DNA from: Citrobacter sp. Cu233
GTDB lineage: Bacteria > Pseudomonadota > Gammaproteobacteria > Enterobacterales > Enterobacteriaceae
Reading direction: 5' to 3'
DNA length: 64,000 bases
Assembly: GCF_030332225.1 (NCBI RefSeq)
Contig: NZ_JAOWIF010000028.1
Location: 1 to 64,000, forward strand
A model generated the notes under the pieces. The model saw only the letters and a program-made list of their open reading frames with translations. It was not told the origin of the DNA and did no database searches. The stretch's first letter is position 1. Every line of letters starts with the position of its first letter. The translations under genes were made by a program, and so were the position numbers. Shown piece after piece: positions 31,259 through 39,084 of the stretch.

Positions 31259-32266
31259 TTAGCCCCTGAAACCTTCAGGGATGGTGTTGTCCGGGACTGA
31301 AATGGCGTTAACATCCCGTTGTTGCGTGCTACCGCCAAGTCGGATAATCAATTCATCCCATTTTTCCCGCAGCTTTGACGGACTCAGGACGTTGCGACAC
31401 CAGAACGGATCGCGTTGTACGCGCTTGAACAGGTCGCAAATCTGGCGGTGGGTGCGCCCGTCTATGCAGCGCATCAGGCGTATTTCGTTTGCCCAGGCAT
31501 TCCAGTTAGGGTCTTTTGGGCGTGACAGTTCGCCGTCTGTCTCGGCGGCCTTCTCGTAGAGTTTTTTGATGCGGGAAAAAACCCACTCAGCGCACTGATG
31601 ATCTTCTGGTGTGCCCCATTTGCCTTTTTGCTGTTCAGAAGATGATTTTTTTTCTTCGCCTGTAGGTAAATCGACTTCCGGGGACGCAATTCCCGGACAA
31701 GAAGAGATCTGTATGTATTTATCTGTTTTAAGATCTGTATAGAGAATAGATTCGGCTTGAGAGCCGTTTCCAGGATTCGGCTTATGAGCCGTTTCCATTC
31801 GGCTTAAGAGCCGTTTGGTTTCGGCTTGAGAGCCGTTTCCATTCGTCTTAAGAGCCGAATCCAGCACTGGCGGGAATATCAGGGCAATTAATGCCTCTTC
31901 ATTGATGCGATAATGCATCTTCGGCGTACCGTTTACCTTGCGTTTCTTCTCTTCGATAACACCGGGCAAATACTGGCTGATTATTTTGCTCATTGCCTTG
32001 CGGATGACATCCTCGCTGGACGCACGAACTTCCGCAGCAATTACCGCGTGTTCTTTGTAAAACCAGCCATTTTCCAGGTGAGATTTACCCGACCAGAACA
32101 CCAGCTGATTCAGGATCGCCGCGAGCAAATGCTGCTGGCGGTCACCAGCGAAAAAATCCAGATACGGACAAGGGATCGTGATGCTGTTTCCCTGACCGGA
32201 CATCGACTGGACAATCTCAAAAATTCTACTCACACAAAACTCCGTACCTGCTGTGCGCTTAGTCAT
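31259..32266 (-). CDS. Phage replication initiation protein (O-type)
   Basis: This 335-aa protein sits in the lambda O position. Residues about 25-125 look like the winged-helix initiator domain (ITIPCPYLDFFAGDRQQHLL, WSGKSHLENGWFYKEHAVIA). The middle is encoded by the iteron array and is low-complexity (NGNGSQAE repeated). The C-terminal domain (EWVFSRIKKLYEKAAETD, MRCIDGRTHRQICDLFKRVQ) resembles helicase-recruiting replication proteins. No P-type helicase loader is adjacent. Start ATGA overlaps the DUF4222 gene. Confidence 0.8.
   Translation of the reverse strand: MTKRTAGTEFCVSRIFEIVQSMSGQGNSITIPCPYLDFFAGDRQQHLLAAILNQLVFWSGKSHLENGWFYKEHAVIAAEVRASSEDVIRKAMSKIISQYLPGVIEEKKRKVNGTPKMHYRINEEALIALIFPPVLDSALKTNGNGSQAETKRLLSRMETAHKPNPGNGSQAESILYTDLKTDKYIQISSCPGIASPEVDLPTGEEKKSSSEQQKGKWGTPEDHQCAEWVFSRIKKLYEKAAETDGELSRPKDPNWNAWANEIRLMRCIDGRTHRQICDLFKRVQRDPFWCRNVLSPSKLREKWDELIIRLGGSTQQRDVNAISVPDNTIPEGFRG
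31750..31862. other. Replication origin: five 22-bp iterons inside the O-type gene
   Basis: Five copies of a 22-bp unit with core CGGCTTnnGAGCCG start at 31750, 31775, 31797, 31819 and 31841. Copies 2-5 are exactly contiguous; copy 5 diverges in one arm (CGTCTT). Each is an inverted repeat, as in lambda ori, which also lies within O. Confidence 0.88.
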
Positions 32267-32505
32267 GACTGCACCTTCCTGAACTTGAGTTCAAACTCTC
32301 TCCGGCCTGTCTCGCAGATGTCCTGATAGCCTTCGTATCGGTACATAACCCGAAGATGAGAAACTCTCATTACCGTCACCATGCGTCCGCGTTCGTTGCG
32401 GTATTTCATCCCCGGAATCAGTTCAGCGCTGCGATCGACTGTCTCCACCGGTACTCTGTGCTTCATCGCCTTTTTCATACGGTCTACTAATTCCTGGGCA
32501 AGCAT
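32263..32505 (-). CDS. DUF4222 protein
   Basis: This 80-aa basic protein contains IPGMKYRNERGRMVTVMRVS and RRYEGYQDICETGRREFELK-like sequence typical of DUF4222, a small beta-rich protein found before the replication gene in Rac-like prophages. Its stop overlaps the replication gene start. Function unknown. Confidence 0.75.
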   Translation of the reverse strand: MLAQELVDRMKKAMKHRVPVETVDRSAELIPGMKYRNERGRMVTVMRVSHLRVMYRYEGYQDICETGRREFELKFRKVQS

Positions 32506-32517
32506 GGGAGCCTCCTG

Positions 32518-32994
32518 TTACGCCGCGCGCGGACCAATATGGTTAAACTGGATGCTGACGCCGGGGATGAGATCGGCCAGCGCCTGAATCGCCTCTGCCG
32601 TTTCTTTGCGGATAACCTGCATGGGCTTACCAGTCAGCACCGCGCTGGTTGCCTCGATGCACTCGCGGTTCGCAATGGCCACCAGGTTATGTAAGTCATG
32701 CTGACCAGCCAGCTCTGCATCCATCGCAGCCCTGATTGCTGGCGCCAGCGCAGCTGCCTGACCACGATAATTCGGCGTGTCATTTCGAAATGCCCGCTGG
32801 ATGATCTGAGTGTTGTTATGCAGGCGACGCGCATACTCTGACGGGTCCACGATATCTGCCAAGCTATCCAGCAACTCACCGTAGTGATGCGCTGTAATCA
32901 GCGGGACTATCTTTTTCCAGCCCCCTTTCCTGCCATCCTTCATCGCCCACTCTTCCAGCTCGATAGCCAGCAATTTAATCTCGTTGATTTTCAT
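32518..32994 (-). CDS. YdaT-like phage regulatory protein
   Basis: This 158-aa protein shows the YdaT/YmfL pattern: EEWAMKDGRKGGWKKIVPLI at the N-terminus, then EYARRLHNNTQIIQRAFRND and a helical C-terminus. In Rac the equivalent gene follows the cro-like ydaS and is toxic when overexpressed; related proteins act as CII-like activators. ATG at 32994 overlaps the cro stop (TGATG). Confidence 0.7.
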   Translation of the reverse strand: MKINEIKLLAIELEEWAMKDGRKGGWKKIVPLITAHHYGELLDSLADIVDPSEYARRLHNNTQIIQRAFRNDTPNYRGQAAALAPAIRAAMDAELAGQHDLHNLVAIANRECIEATSAVLTGKPMQVIRKETAEAIQALADLIPGVSIQFNHIGPRAA

Positions 32995-33233
32995 CAATCA
33001 GATTCCTTCTTGGTTGTGCAGATATTCTGTTTACCAAGGCGCTTGGCCTGGCGGTAACGGTCATAAACGTCTTTGTCGTAGATGAGTACGCCACCCGAGG
33101 CTTCTTCCAGGCGACGGGCCCGACCTTCGGGGACAAGTGTTCCCCATTTGTAAAGAGACTGAAGTTCTACACCGGCGGCTTTCGCGAGTTTTGTTTTGGT
33201 GTCAAAAAAAGCAAGTGCTTCACATGTGAGCAT
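32994..33233 (-). CDS. cro: Cro-like repressor (YdaS type)
   Basis: This 79-aa protein contains a helix-turn-helix TKTKLAKAAGVELQSLYKWG followed by VPEGRARRLEEASGG, the YdaS/Cro-like signature. It is the first gene of the rightward early operon (minus strand here), divergent from the repressor, with GGAGG before its ATG. It would shut down the repressor promoter on induction. Confidence 0.82.
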   Translation of the reverse strand: MLTCEALAFFDTKTKLAKAAGVELQSLYKWGTLVPEGRARRLEEASGGVLIYDKDVYDRYRQAKRLGKQNICTTKKESD

Positions 33234-33247
33234 GTGACCTCCATTTT

Positions 33248-33312
33248 GTTAGGTATATCTAACATTAGCTTGCGCGGGATATCTAAGTCAATAAAATTTA
33301 GAATTGTCTAAC
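33248..33312. promoter_or_regulatory. OR-type operators and PR promoter
   Basis: Two clear sites of the form GTTAGnnnnnnCTAAC (33248-33263, and 33297-33312 with one mismatch) and one weaker site (33272-33287, ATCTAAG half) fill the gap. A minus-strand promoter for cro has TTGACT (33286-33291) and TAATGT (33262-33267), 18 bp apart, so the operators cover it. The last operator ends one base before the repressor ATG. Confidence 0.82.
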
Positions 33313-33313
33313 T

Positions 33314-33724
33314 ATGAAAAATTTAAACAGCCTTGGACAAAGAGCTCTTGCCAGACGTAAAGAGCTAAAGCTGACTCAGCGTGAGGCAGCCAAACTTGCT
33401 GGTGTTGCGCACGTGACCATTTCGCAATGGGAGCGTGATGAAACGCAACCTGTCGGCACCCGTCTGTTTTCGCTCGCAAAAGCCCTATCATGCACACCGA
33501 CTTGGCTGTTGTTTGGAGATGAACAGCAAAATCCTGTCCCTGCCAATGAATTACCATCCACCACTCAGTTGACTGACAAGCATCGGGAGTTGATAGATCT
33601 CTTTGATTCTCTGCCTGAATCGGAGCAAGAAGCCCAGCTTCAGGAAATGCGAGCGAGAGTGCAGAACTTCAATAAATTATTCGAAGAGCTTCTCCAGGCC
33701 AGACAACGTCAAACCAAAAAATAA
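33314..33724 (+). CDS. Prophage repressor (cI-like, non-cleavable type)
   Basis: This 136-aa protein has an XRE helix-turn-helix (LTQREAAKLAGVAHVTISQW, then ERDETQP) and a helical dimerisation tail (LPESEQEAQLQEMRARVQNF). It lacks the LexA-like self-cleavage domain of lambda CI, so RecA cannot inactivate it by autoproteolysis. No Shine-Dalgarno sequence precedes the ATG and an operator abuts it, as with the leaderless lambda PRM transcript. It would maintain lysogeny by binding both operator clusters. Confidence 0.85.
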   Translation: MKNLNSLGQRALARRKELKLTQREAAKLAGVAHVTISQWERDETQPVGTRLFSLAKALSCTPTWLLFGDEQQNPVPANELPSTTQLTDKHRELIDLFDSLPESEQEAQLQEMRARVQNFNKLFEELLQARQRQTKK

Positions 33725-33765
33725 TTTTCTATTTATCAGTAAGTTAATTTAAACTCGCTCATTTT

Positions 33766-33818
33766 GTTAGTTTTATCTAACAAAATTCCTTGCCTATTTC
33801 GTTAGACATATCTAATCT
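33766..33818 (+). promoter_or_regulatory. OL-type operators and PL promoter
   Basis: Two sites, GTTAGTTTTATCTAAC (33766-33781) and GTTAGACATATCTAAT (33801-33816), repeat the OR motif downstream of the repressor. A plus-strand promoter, TTGCCT (33790-33795), 17 bp, TAATCT (33813-33818), overlaps the second. This is the lambda OL/PL arrangement and drives the left operon toward int. Confidence 0.8.
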
Positions 33819-33904
33819 AAACCCCATCAAGTAACCACACGCAGTGATTACTCAGAATCAAAATGTTCCGCTTACCCTGGCGATACAGGGCCAGAAACAA
33901 AAAA

Positions 33905-33935
33905 AGCGCCCTACTGGACGCTTCGCTCTTTAACA
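33905..33935 (+). promoter_or_regulatory. Hairpin and boxA-like element in the left leader
   Basis: AGCGCCCTACTGGACGCT forms a small stem and is followed by CGCTCTTTAACA, close to rrn/phage boxA. It lies in the PL leader, where antitermination (nut) sites occur. No N-type gene is evident. Confidence 0.45.
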
Positions 33936-33957
33936 ATCTGGATATCCACAACCTGAC

Positions 33958-34485
33958 TCAACGGTTTAGCCAGCTACCACCGTTTAATTCTCGCCCAATC
34001 TCATTTAAAGATTTGGGTTGATCGTAGTCCGGATTTTTATTCATTAAGAACTTGTTTTCACAGTGGAGACAACGGCTTTTATGAAAATGCGCATTTTTAC
34101 TTACAGGGAAAGGATGAAGTATCGATTTTATATTTTTGGAATAGCAAAGTGGGCAAAGATGCACGGTTATTTCTTTTCCACTCACAACTTCATTTTTAGA
34201 GTAAACAAAAGCACCAGATTCAAGCTGATCAAGGTTATATCCTTCTACCTTGGCACAAAAATCTTCAAACTCTGCAATTTTTGCTTTGAGATGCATTACC
34301 TCTTCGTCACGAAGGCGGATCGCATCGCCAAGAGAGAAGCACTCCGCCTGAAGCATGATTAGTTTGTTCTGGATTTCTATGGTTGCAGCTTTTACCTCTG
34401 CATCTGTTTTCGCTTCATTAATAACCTTAGCGAGACCAGCCGTTTCCTTTATCGCGGCCATAGCCGCCGACAGTTCAGCGATCAC
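33958..34485 (-). CDS. Coiled-coil zinc-ribbon phage protein
   Basis: This 175-aa protein has an N-terminal coiled coil (IQNKLIMLQAECFSLGDAIR, LRDEEVMHLKAKIAEFEDF) and a C-terminal double zinc ribbon (HLCPLCYSKN ... SRCLHCENKF). Proteins like this stand antisense to the left operon next to the repressor in E. coli lambdoid prophages. Function not established; expression in the lysogen is plausible. Confidence 0.65.
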   Translation of the reverse strand: MIAELSAAMAAIKETAGLAKVINEAKTDAEVKAATIEIQNKLIMLQAECFSLGDAIRLRDEEVMHLKAKIAEFEDFCAKVEGYNLDQLESGAFVYSKNEVVSGKEITVHLCPLCYSKNIKSILHPFPVSKNAHFHKSRCLHCENKFLMNKNPDYDQPKSLNEIGRELNGGSWLNR

Positions 34486-34815
34486 TTTGAGTACTCATAT
34501 TATTGTTGGGGATATCCAGATTAACCGAATCCTTGTTGTTGGGGAATAGCAGGATCCACCGCGCCTGATGTGGTTAAAAGCAGGCCAAAGCAATAACAAG
34601 TAGACCCCTGTTCTGGCGGCCCGGTGTTTTCCCGTGTATTTCCGGTAACCGCCAGCTTTTTCAGGGCGCAACATGCAAGTGCACTCCTTCACTTACCAGT
34701 TATGGGTGACAGGTGTGGAACAGGTGGAGTGCGCTTGCAGATGTGATTAATTGCTGTGTGTGCCGCGTGATCTTTGCCCATCTCCCACGATGGCACCTTT
34801 TTTACCGGAGGGTTT
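34486..34815. other. Leader region between the zinc-ribbon gene and left-operon genes
   Basis: No confident gene. A 65-codon minus-strand frame (34495-34692) exists, but its Arg-rich, motif-free product and lack of a ribosome site argue against it. The plus strand has GC-rich segments around 34610-34660 able to fold, so a structured leader or small RNA is possible. Confidence 0.4.
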
Positions 34816-35010
34816 ATGAAAAATTCACAGCCAGTTATACCGGACGGGGATCCTGATGTGGAAAGCTCCGTAAGTAATTTTATTCATCAGTTAACCGTTC
34901 CTGCTTTTCGCGACCGCCTTACAGCTGAGATCGAAGCGCTGTACGAACAACAGAAGGCAGCTCTCGATCACACGGAACCTTTACTCAGGATGGTGCGTGC
35001 CAATGGTTAA
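34816..35010 (+). CDS. Small left-operon protein, unknown
   Basis: This 64-aa acidic protein begins MKNSQPVIPDGDPDVESSVS. ATG at 34816 follows GGAGG, so the longer frame from 34774 is not used. It overlaps the next gene by 8 bp. Function unknown. Confidence 0.6.
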   Translation: MKNSQPVIPDGDPDVESSVSNFIHQLTVPAFRDRLTAEIEALYEQQKAALDHTEPLLRMVRANG

Positions 35011-35188
35011 ATTTACCAGAGAAGATATTGCCCAGCGTACAGCTGAAGCTGAATATAAAAAAGCTGTGGCTGATATAACCGGCGTTCAAAAATATAAAGA
35101 TGAGGCGGTGCTGGATATGTGTTTCATCAAAGTAATGACCAAAATAGTTAACGACCAGAGGGTTAATATTAGCGAGTTTTTACGCTGA
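35003..35188 (+). CDS. Small left-operon protein, unknown
   Basis: This 61-aa protein begins MVKFTREDIAQRTAEAEYKK and is helical and charged. It is coupled to the 64-aa gene by overlap. No motif; function unknown. Confidence 0.55.
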   Translation: MVKFTREDIAQRTAEAEYKKAVADITGVQKYKDEAVLDMCFIKVMTKIVNDQRVNISEFLR

Positions 35189-35313
35189 ACTTTTATTTAC
35201 CCCCTTCAATAACTTCAAACAATTAAGAGAGTTTTTATTTATGCCTTAACTGGCAGGGCTAACTATATCCATCAATGATGGCCCTGTCATAGCCAGCTAT
35301 GCAGGGAGGGTAA

Positions 35314-35514
35314 GTGACACTTGAGTGCTGTCCGTATTGTAAAAAATGGAGTTCTGATGATTCCATGTATAAATCAACAAAAAGAATTCATAAGAGAGTG
35401 GTGACTGCTTATTTCTGTAGCCTTGAGCATGCTATCTCCTACAAACAAATTCATGAACCACGGCGCTGTAATTTAAGCAGAAGCAATGCACGCCATACAC
35501 ATAAACATTATTGA
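35314..35514 (+). CDS. Small zinc-finger left-operon protein
   Basis: This 66-aa protein from GTG at 35314 (GGAGGG upstream) contains CCPYCKKW and later AYFCSLEHAISY. Together they form a likely zinc site, and the C-terminus is His/Arg-rich. It directly precedes the recE-like gene. Confidence 0.55.
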   Translation: MTLECCPYCKKWSSDDSMYKSTKRIHKRVVTAYFCSLEHAISYKQIHEPRRCNLSRSNARHTHKHY

Positions 35515-35521
35515 GGTTGTT

Positions 35522-37270
35522 ATGACTATTGAATTAAATATTTTTTCTGGAATGCTCGAACCTAAAAAAGGTTCGCTTGAGAAAAATAAAGACCTTCCCG
35601 TTTACGCTGGCGCTGTGAGAGCAAAAAATAAATCCGCGGCACAGGTAATGTTACACGGAATTTTTCTGCAATTTGCACCAGAACTTGCTGATGATTATTT
35701 CAAGCCTAAAGTATGGGAGGACAGCGAAGACGTCCCGCGACCTGAACTTATGGGCGTATTAACTCCTGATTTTTTCTCAGATGAAATTGTCTGGAATGCT
35801 GAAACCGGCAAACCTGAACGCGTGCTGGTTGAGCCTGAACTTGCTGAAGATGTTACAGCCGCAGAAAAAATGACAGCGGTAAGACCGTTACCAGCTAACT
35901 ATCGCGCCGCCAGTCTGGTGCTGTTTGGACCTGTCGAGGAAATCACAGCTATTCAATACGGCCAGGTAATGGATCTGGTTAACGATGATGAAAGCAGTTT
36001 TGCCCGCGAACTGGCGGAAGCTATCGCCCGCGAACCACACACACTGGCGCTGCTGCCAGAACGTCAGGAAGAATTAATGGCGCATCTACGTGCAACTGTC
36101 AAAGAAACAGCACAGTGGACTGATATCAAAAGGCCGATTAATAAATGGCTTGATACTCCGCCAGCAAAACGCAATGAGAAAAAACCAAGCATGAGCGAAC
36201 TTGCTACCAGGCTGCGCTATCGCATCGCCATGGGCAAATTATCCCGCTCCATGGATTTCGACGTGTGCAGTCCTCCAGTTGGCATTGAAATGCGCATCAA
36301 TACCATGCTGTGCGGTAAAGATGTCGAGATTGATGACTGGTGTGCGCCATTTTCACGTACACCGGGTATTCATGATTATCACCCGGCGTCCATCGTGGCC
36401 ATCATCAAAACCGCTGATGAAAAACTTCATATTTACCCTGGCGAACTGCGCCAATACATTGATAGCTGCATTGCGGGTTTTGACTGCGTTAATCCACCAC
36501 AACTGGTCATTGATATTGCCTGCGGCCGTACGTCTGCCCCGCTGCCACAAAAAAATGATGGAGCAAAATCTGATGGTAAAACCGAACAGACGTTACAGGA
36601 CGAAAATTTACCACCAGCAGTCTGCCCGTCTCGCGCTGCAGAACTCGACAGGGAACTGGATGCAGCATTTGCCAATAGCGCCTCAAATGAAGGTGAAAAA
36701 ACGGAAGTAACCGAACAGGAAGACGACCGTCCACTTCTTGATAATCATGAAATTGAGATTGCCCACGCGCTGAACGACCTGCTTTCCGGGCGTACTGACA
36801 TTATGGGTAAAGAAGAAGCGGAAGGCGTTGTGGCATGCACCGGTCATATTATCGCTGACGTTCTTCCTCTGCTGATCATCGATATCGCCACCACTGAATT
36901 TTGTCTGTCGCCCAATTTCAGCGATGAAGAAGTTCACGATGTCGCAACGACAATTCTTGAGGGCTGGTCTGATGATGTGTCCGTTCGTCAGAAAATCGCC
37001 CTCGATGCGATCGTGGAATATCGTCGCCCGGAACCACCGAAACCGGTGGTGATGGATCCTCCCGTGGTTACCGTTAAGCCGAAAAAGGAACCAGAAACTG
37101 TATCTGCGCCAAAACCTGAACCGATGGCCCTCACCTACCGCCAGCAACTGACGCTCGCAGCTCTGCAGGGGATGTGTGCAAACCCGGCATACCGCGGCGA
37201 TTTTGACGAATTGCCGCACATGGCCGCAGCGTTGGCCGCTGGAGTTATAAGTGCGGAGGCGGAGAAGTGA
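35522..37270 (+). CDS. RecE-like protein lacking the exonuclease domain
   Basis: This 582-aa protein corresponds to the N-terminal part of exonuclease VIII: MSELATRLRYRIAMGKLSRS, MDFDVCSPP and QLVIDIACGRTSAPLPQK match the Rac RecE N-terminal region (ARSMDLDIY, VDIACGRSSAPMPQ). The RecB-type nuclease domain of RecE (866 aa) is absent. Instead there is an acidic linker and a C-terminal helical region (LTYRQQLTLAALQGMCANPA). No RecT follows. So homologous recombination by RecET is not expected; role unknown. ATG at 35522 is taken because earlier in-frame codons lie in the preceding gene. Confidence 0.75.
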   Translation: MTIELNIFSGMLEPKKGSLEKNKDLPVYAGAVRAKNKSAAQVMLHGIFLQFAPELADDYFKPKVWEDSEDVPRPELMGVLTPDFFSDEIVWNAETGKPERVLVEPELAEDVTAAEKMTAVRPLPANYRAASLVLFGPVEEITAIQYGQVMDLVNDDESSFARELAEAIAREPHTLALLPERQEELMAHLRATVKETAQWTDIKRPINKWLDTPPAKRNEKKPSMSELATRLRYRIAMGKLSRSMDFDVCSPPVGIEMRINTMLCGKDVEIDDWCAPFSRTPGIHDYHPASIVAIIKTADEKLHIYPGELRQYIDSCIAGFDCVNPPQLVIDIACGRTSAPLPQKNDGAKSDGKTEQTLQDENLPPAVCPSRAAELDRELDAAFANSASNEGEKTEVTEQEDDRPLLDNHEIEIAHALNDLLSGRTDIMGKEEAEGVVACTGHIIADVLPLLIIDIATTEFCLSPNFSDEEVHDVATTILEGWSDDVSVRQKIALDAIVEYRRPEPPKPVVMDPPVVTVKPKKEPETVSAPKPEPMALTYRQQLTLAALQGMCANPAYRGDFDELPHMAAALAAGVISAEAEK

Positions 37271-37494
37271 CAGAGAATTTAACCGGCGATGAAGCCCTGA
37301 TCCGTTCTCTGCACGTCTGTGATGATGGATGTGACTGGACGTCCTGGCATGTATGGCGAATGGGAGAACGGCGGCGCATAAGCGAACATGTTTTCACGCG
37401 ACCGCCAGTTCGTCAGCGCGCTATACCGCAGAGTATAAAACCCAAGAAAAAACGGCGCCAAAAAAGAAAGGCAAAACCAACTGCTGATTTTTGA
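37267..37494 (+). CDS. Small basic left-operon protein
   Basis: This 75-aa protein starts at GTG overlapping the recE-like stop (GTGA). An N-terminal segment (DEALIRSLHVCDDGCDWTSW) is followed by a very basic tail (KPKKKRRQKRKAKP), suggesting nucleic-acid binding. Function unknown. Confidence 0.55.
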   Translation: MTENLTGDEALIRSLHVCDDGCDWTSWHVWRMGERRRISEHVFTRPPVRQRAIPQSIKPKKKRRQKRKAKPTADF

Positions 37495-37548
37495 CAATCA
37501 ATCTGCGCCAGTCGTTGCGCGTATCGTAATGGCTGGCTATCGCGAGTG

Positions 37549-37818
37549 ATGGCTATGAGTGAACAATTTCTGATACCGCTGACGGAATGGAAAACCGGTC
37601 GATTCGGCTTTTCCATAACGAATACCACTCTGGTGAAATATGGCAAGTTGGGATACATAAACCCAAAGCCTGAAAAAATATGCGGTCGCTGGTGCGTTGA
37701 TCGCAATGCCGTGTATGTTGGCCCAGGTACTGTCGGCGTGGCACCAGAAATTCACGATGACGATGACGATGCGTTAAAGGAGATCCTGAATCATGTCACC
37801 AAGGCCACGAAAAAATAG
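37549..37818 (+). CDS. xis: Excisionase
   Basis: This 89-aa protein directly precedes and overlaps int by 26 bp. IPLTEWKTGRFGFSITNTTL, then VKYGKLGYINP and GRWCVDRNAVYV, fits winged-helix excisionases. It would direct the integrase toward excision. Starts at 37546 and 37555 are also possible. Confidence 0.75.
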   Translation: MAMSEQFLIPLTEWKTGRFGFSITNTTLVKYGKLGYINPKPEKICGRWCVDRNAVYVGPGTVGVAPEIHDDDDDALKEILNHVTKATKK

Positions 37819-38911
37819 CATATCTATACCCGGGCTTTACGCCCGGTTCGATCGCCGCACCGATAAAACCTATTACCAATATAAAAACCCGGTAACCGGA
37901 AAATTTCACGGACTTGGTACCGATAAAGTCAAAGCAGAAAAGATAGCATCCACTGCCAATCAGCGACTGGCAGCAGCTGAGGCTGATTATTTCCTGAAGA
38001 AAATAGATGAAAGACCATCATCAAATAGGGCTCGTGGGATCAGTTTACAGGCGTGGATTGTTCGCTATGAAAAAGTGCAGCGTACCCGCGTAGATAACGG
38101 CGATTTATCAGAAACCCGACTCAAAGAAAAAATGAGAATGGCTAATCTTTTAGTTGGCCGACTTGGCAATCATCCGTTGCGTAGTCTGGAGGTTAGGGAT
38201 TTCTCCCTGATTCTTGAAGAATGGCTTGATAAGGGGCAGACCAGCACCGCGTTAAATAACCGCGTGGTATGGGTAGATATTTATCGTGAAGCACAACATG
38301 CAGGCGAAGTTCCACCGGGCTGGAATCCTCCGGAGGCGACACGCAAACCGGTACCGAAAGTAACCCGCGCCAGACTCAGCATCGAGGACTGGAGAGCCAT
38401 ATTCAATGTTACCCCAGAAGGGCATTACAACAGGAACGCCATGCTTCTCGCCCTGGTTACTGGCCAGCGAAGAGAGGATATTGTCAGAATGAAATTCTCC
38501 GACGTGTGGGACGGTCATTTGCATGTCGTTCAGGGTAAGACTGATATGCGTCTGGCGCTACCACTGTCCCTTCATTGCGATGCCGTGGGCATGACACTTA
38601 AAGAAGTCATTGCCGGTTGCCGTGACAGGGTTGTTAGCCCCTATCTGGTTCACAGCCGGCAGCAGAAAAAAGGCCAGCCAATGAGCAAAGATAATCTGAG
38701 TGATTATTTTGCGGTTGCCCGGGATATGGCAGGGGTTAATCCACCAGCAGGAAAAACGCCAACAACCTTTCACGAGCAACGCTCGCTAGCTGAACGACTG
38801 TACCGCGCGCAGGGGATCGACACTAAAACACTGCTGGGTCATAAAGTGCAGGCAACAACAGATCGGTATAACGACACTCGCGGCCAGGAATGGGTAAAGC
38901 TGGTCATTTAA
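37793..38911 (+). CDS. int: Tyrosine integrase
   Basis: This 372-aa protein has an N-terminal arm-binding domain (GLYARFDRRTDKTYYQYKNP), a core-binding SAM-like domain and the catalytic domain with TGQRREDIVRMK (Arg), HEQRSLAERLYRAQG (HxxR), LLGHKVQATTDRYND (His and Tyr). All catalytic residues are present. It lies beside the potB remnant and so marks the right attachment site. Confidence 0.93.
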   Translation: MSPRPRKNSISIPGLYARFDRRTDKTYYQYKNPVTGKFHGLGTDKVKAEKIASTANQRLAAAEADYFLKKIDERPSSNRARGISLQAWIVRYEKVQRTRVDNGDLSETRLKEKMRMANLLVGRLGNHPLRSLEVRDFSLILEEWLDKGQTSTALNNRVVWVDIYREAQHAGEVPPGWNPPEATRKPVPKVTRARLSIEDWRAIFNVTPEGHYNRNAMLLALVTGQRREDIVRMKFSDVWDGHLHVVQGKTDMRLALPLSLHCDAVGMTLKEVIAGCRDRVVSPYLVHSRQQKKGQPMSKDNLSDYFAVARDMAGVNPPAGKTPTTFHEQRSLAERLYRAQGIDTKTLLGHKVQATTDRYNDTRGQEWVKLVI

Positions 38912-39048
38912 ATGGGCATTTTTTTCCGCTCACCTGGAAAATTGTTGTAAAATTCGCGGCCTTAGTGATGGCTGTCTGTTTTGGCGGGAAGTTTTGGAGA
39001 GATTTTGGAGAAGAGAAAAAGTTGATTATTTTCAATACTCTGAAAGTA

Positions 39049-39084
39049 TCACGCCTTCTGAACAAGAAGGTGGAACTCGAATGA
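39049..39084 (+). pseudogene. potB: 3' end of potB left by prophage integration (right junction)
   Basis: The last eleven codons and stop (SRLLNKKVELE) are those of E. coli-type potB. Its TGA overlaps the potC ATG as in the native operon. Upstream sequence is phage DNA with no potB homology, so the attachment site lies at or just before 39049. The rest of potB should be at the left prophage end, outside the window. Confidence 0.85.

Larger units (their letters stand above)
1..39048. mobile_element. Lambdoid prophage, defective in morphogenesis, integrated in 3' end of potB
   Basis: All genes in this stretch are phage-type or moron cargo. The integrase lies at the right edge, directly before the last codons of potB and an intact potC. 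The left end lies outside the window. The order is int-xis-recE-like-repressor-cro-replication-[cargo]-dinI-ref-dcm-rusA-Q-like-lysis-terminase-portal-tape measure-tail. Terminase, portal and the head genes are deleted or truncated, so virion production is unlikely. The attachment core cannot be fixed without the left junction. Confidence 0.93.

Noticed and set aside
31750-31862. Regular 22-bp repeats as CRISPR
   Set aside because: Contiguous inverted-repeat iterons inside the replication gene; no spacers or cas genes.
33924-33945. Resemblance to an rrn leader, hinting at rRNA or tRNA genes
   Set aside because: Only the boxA element matches; no rRNA or tRNA structure follows.
36201-36710. 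169-codon plus-strand frame and long minus-strand frames in the recE-like gene
   Set aside because: They overlap the well supported RecE-like frame entirely and read as scrambled residues.
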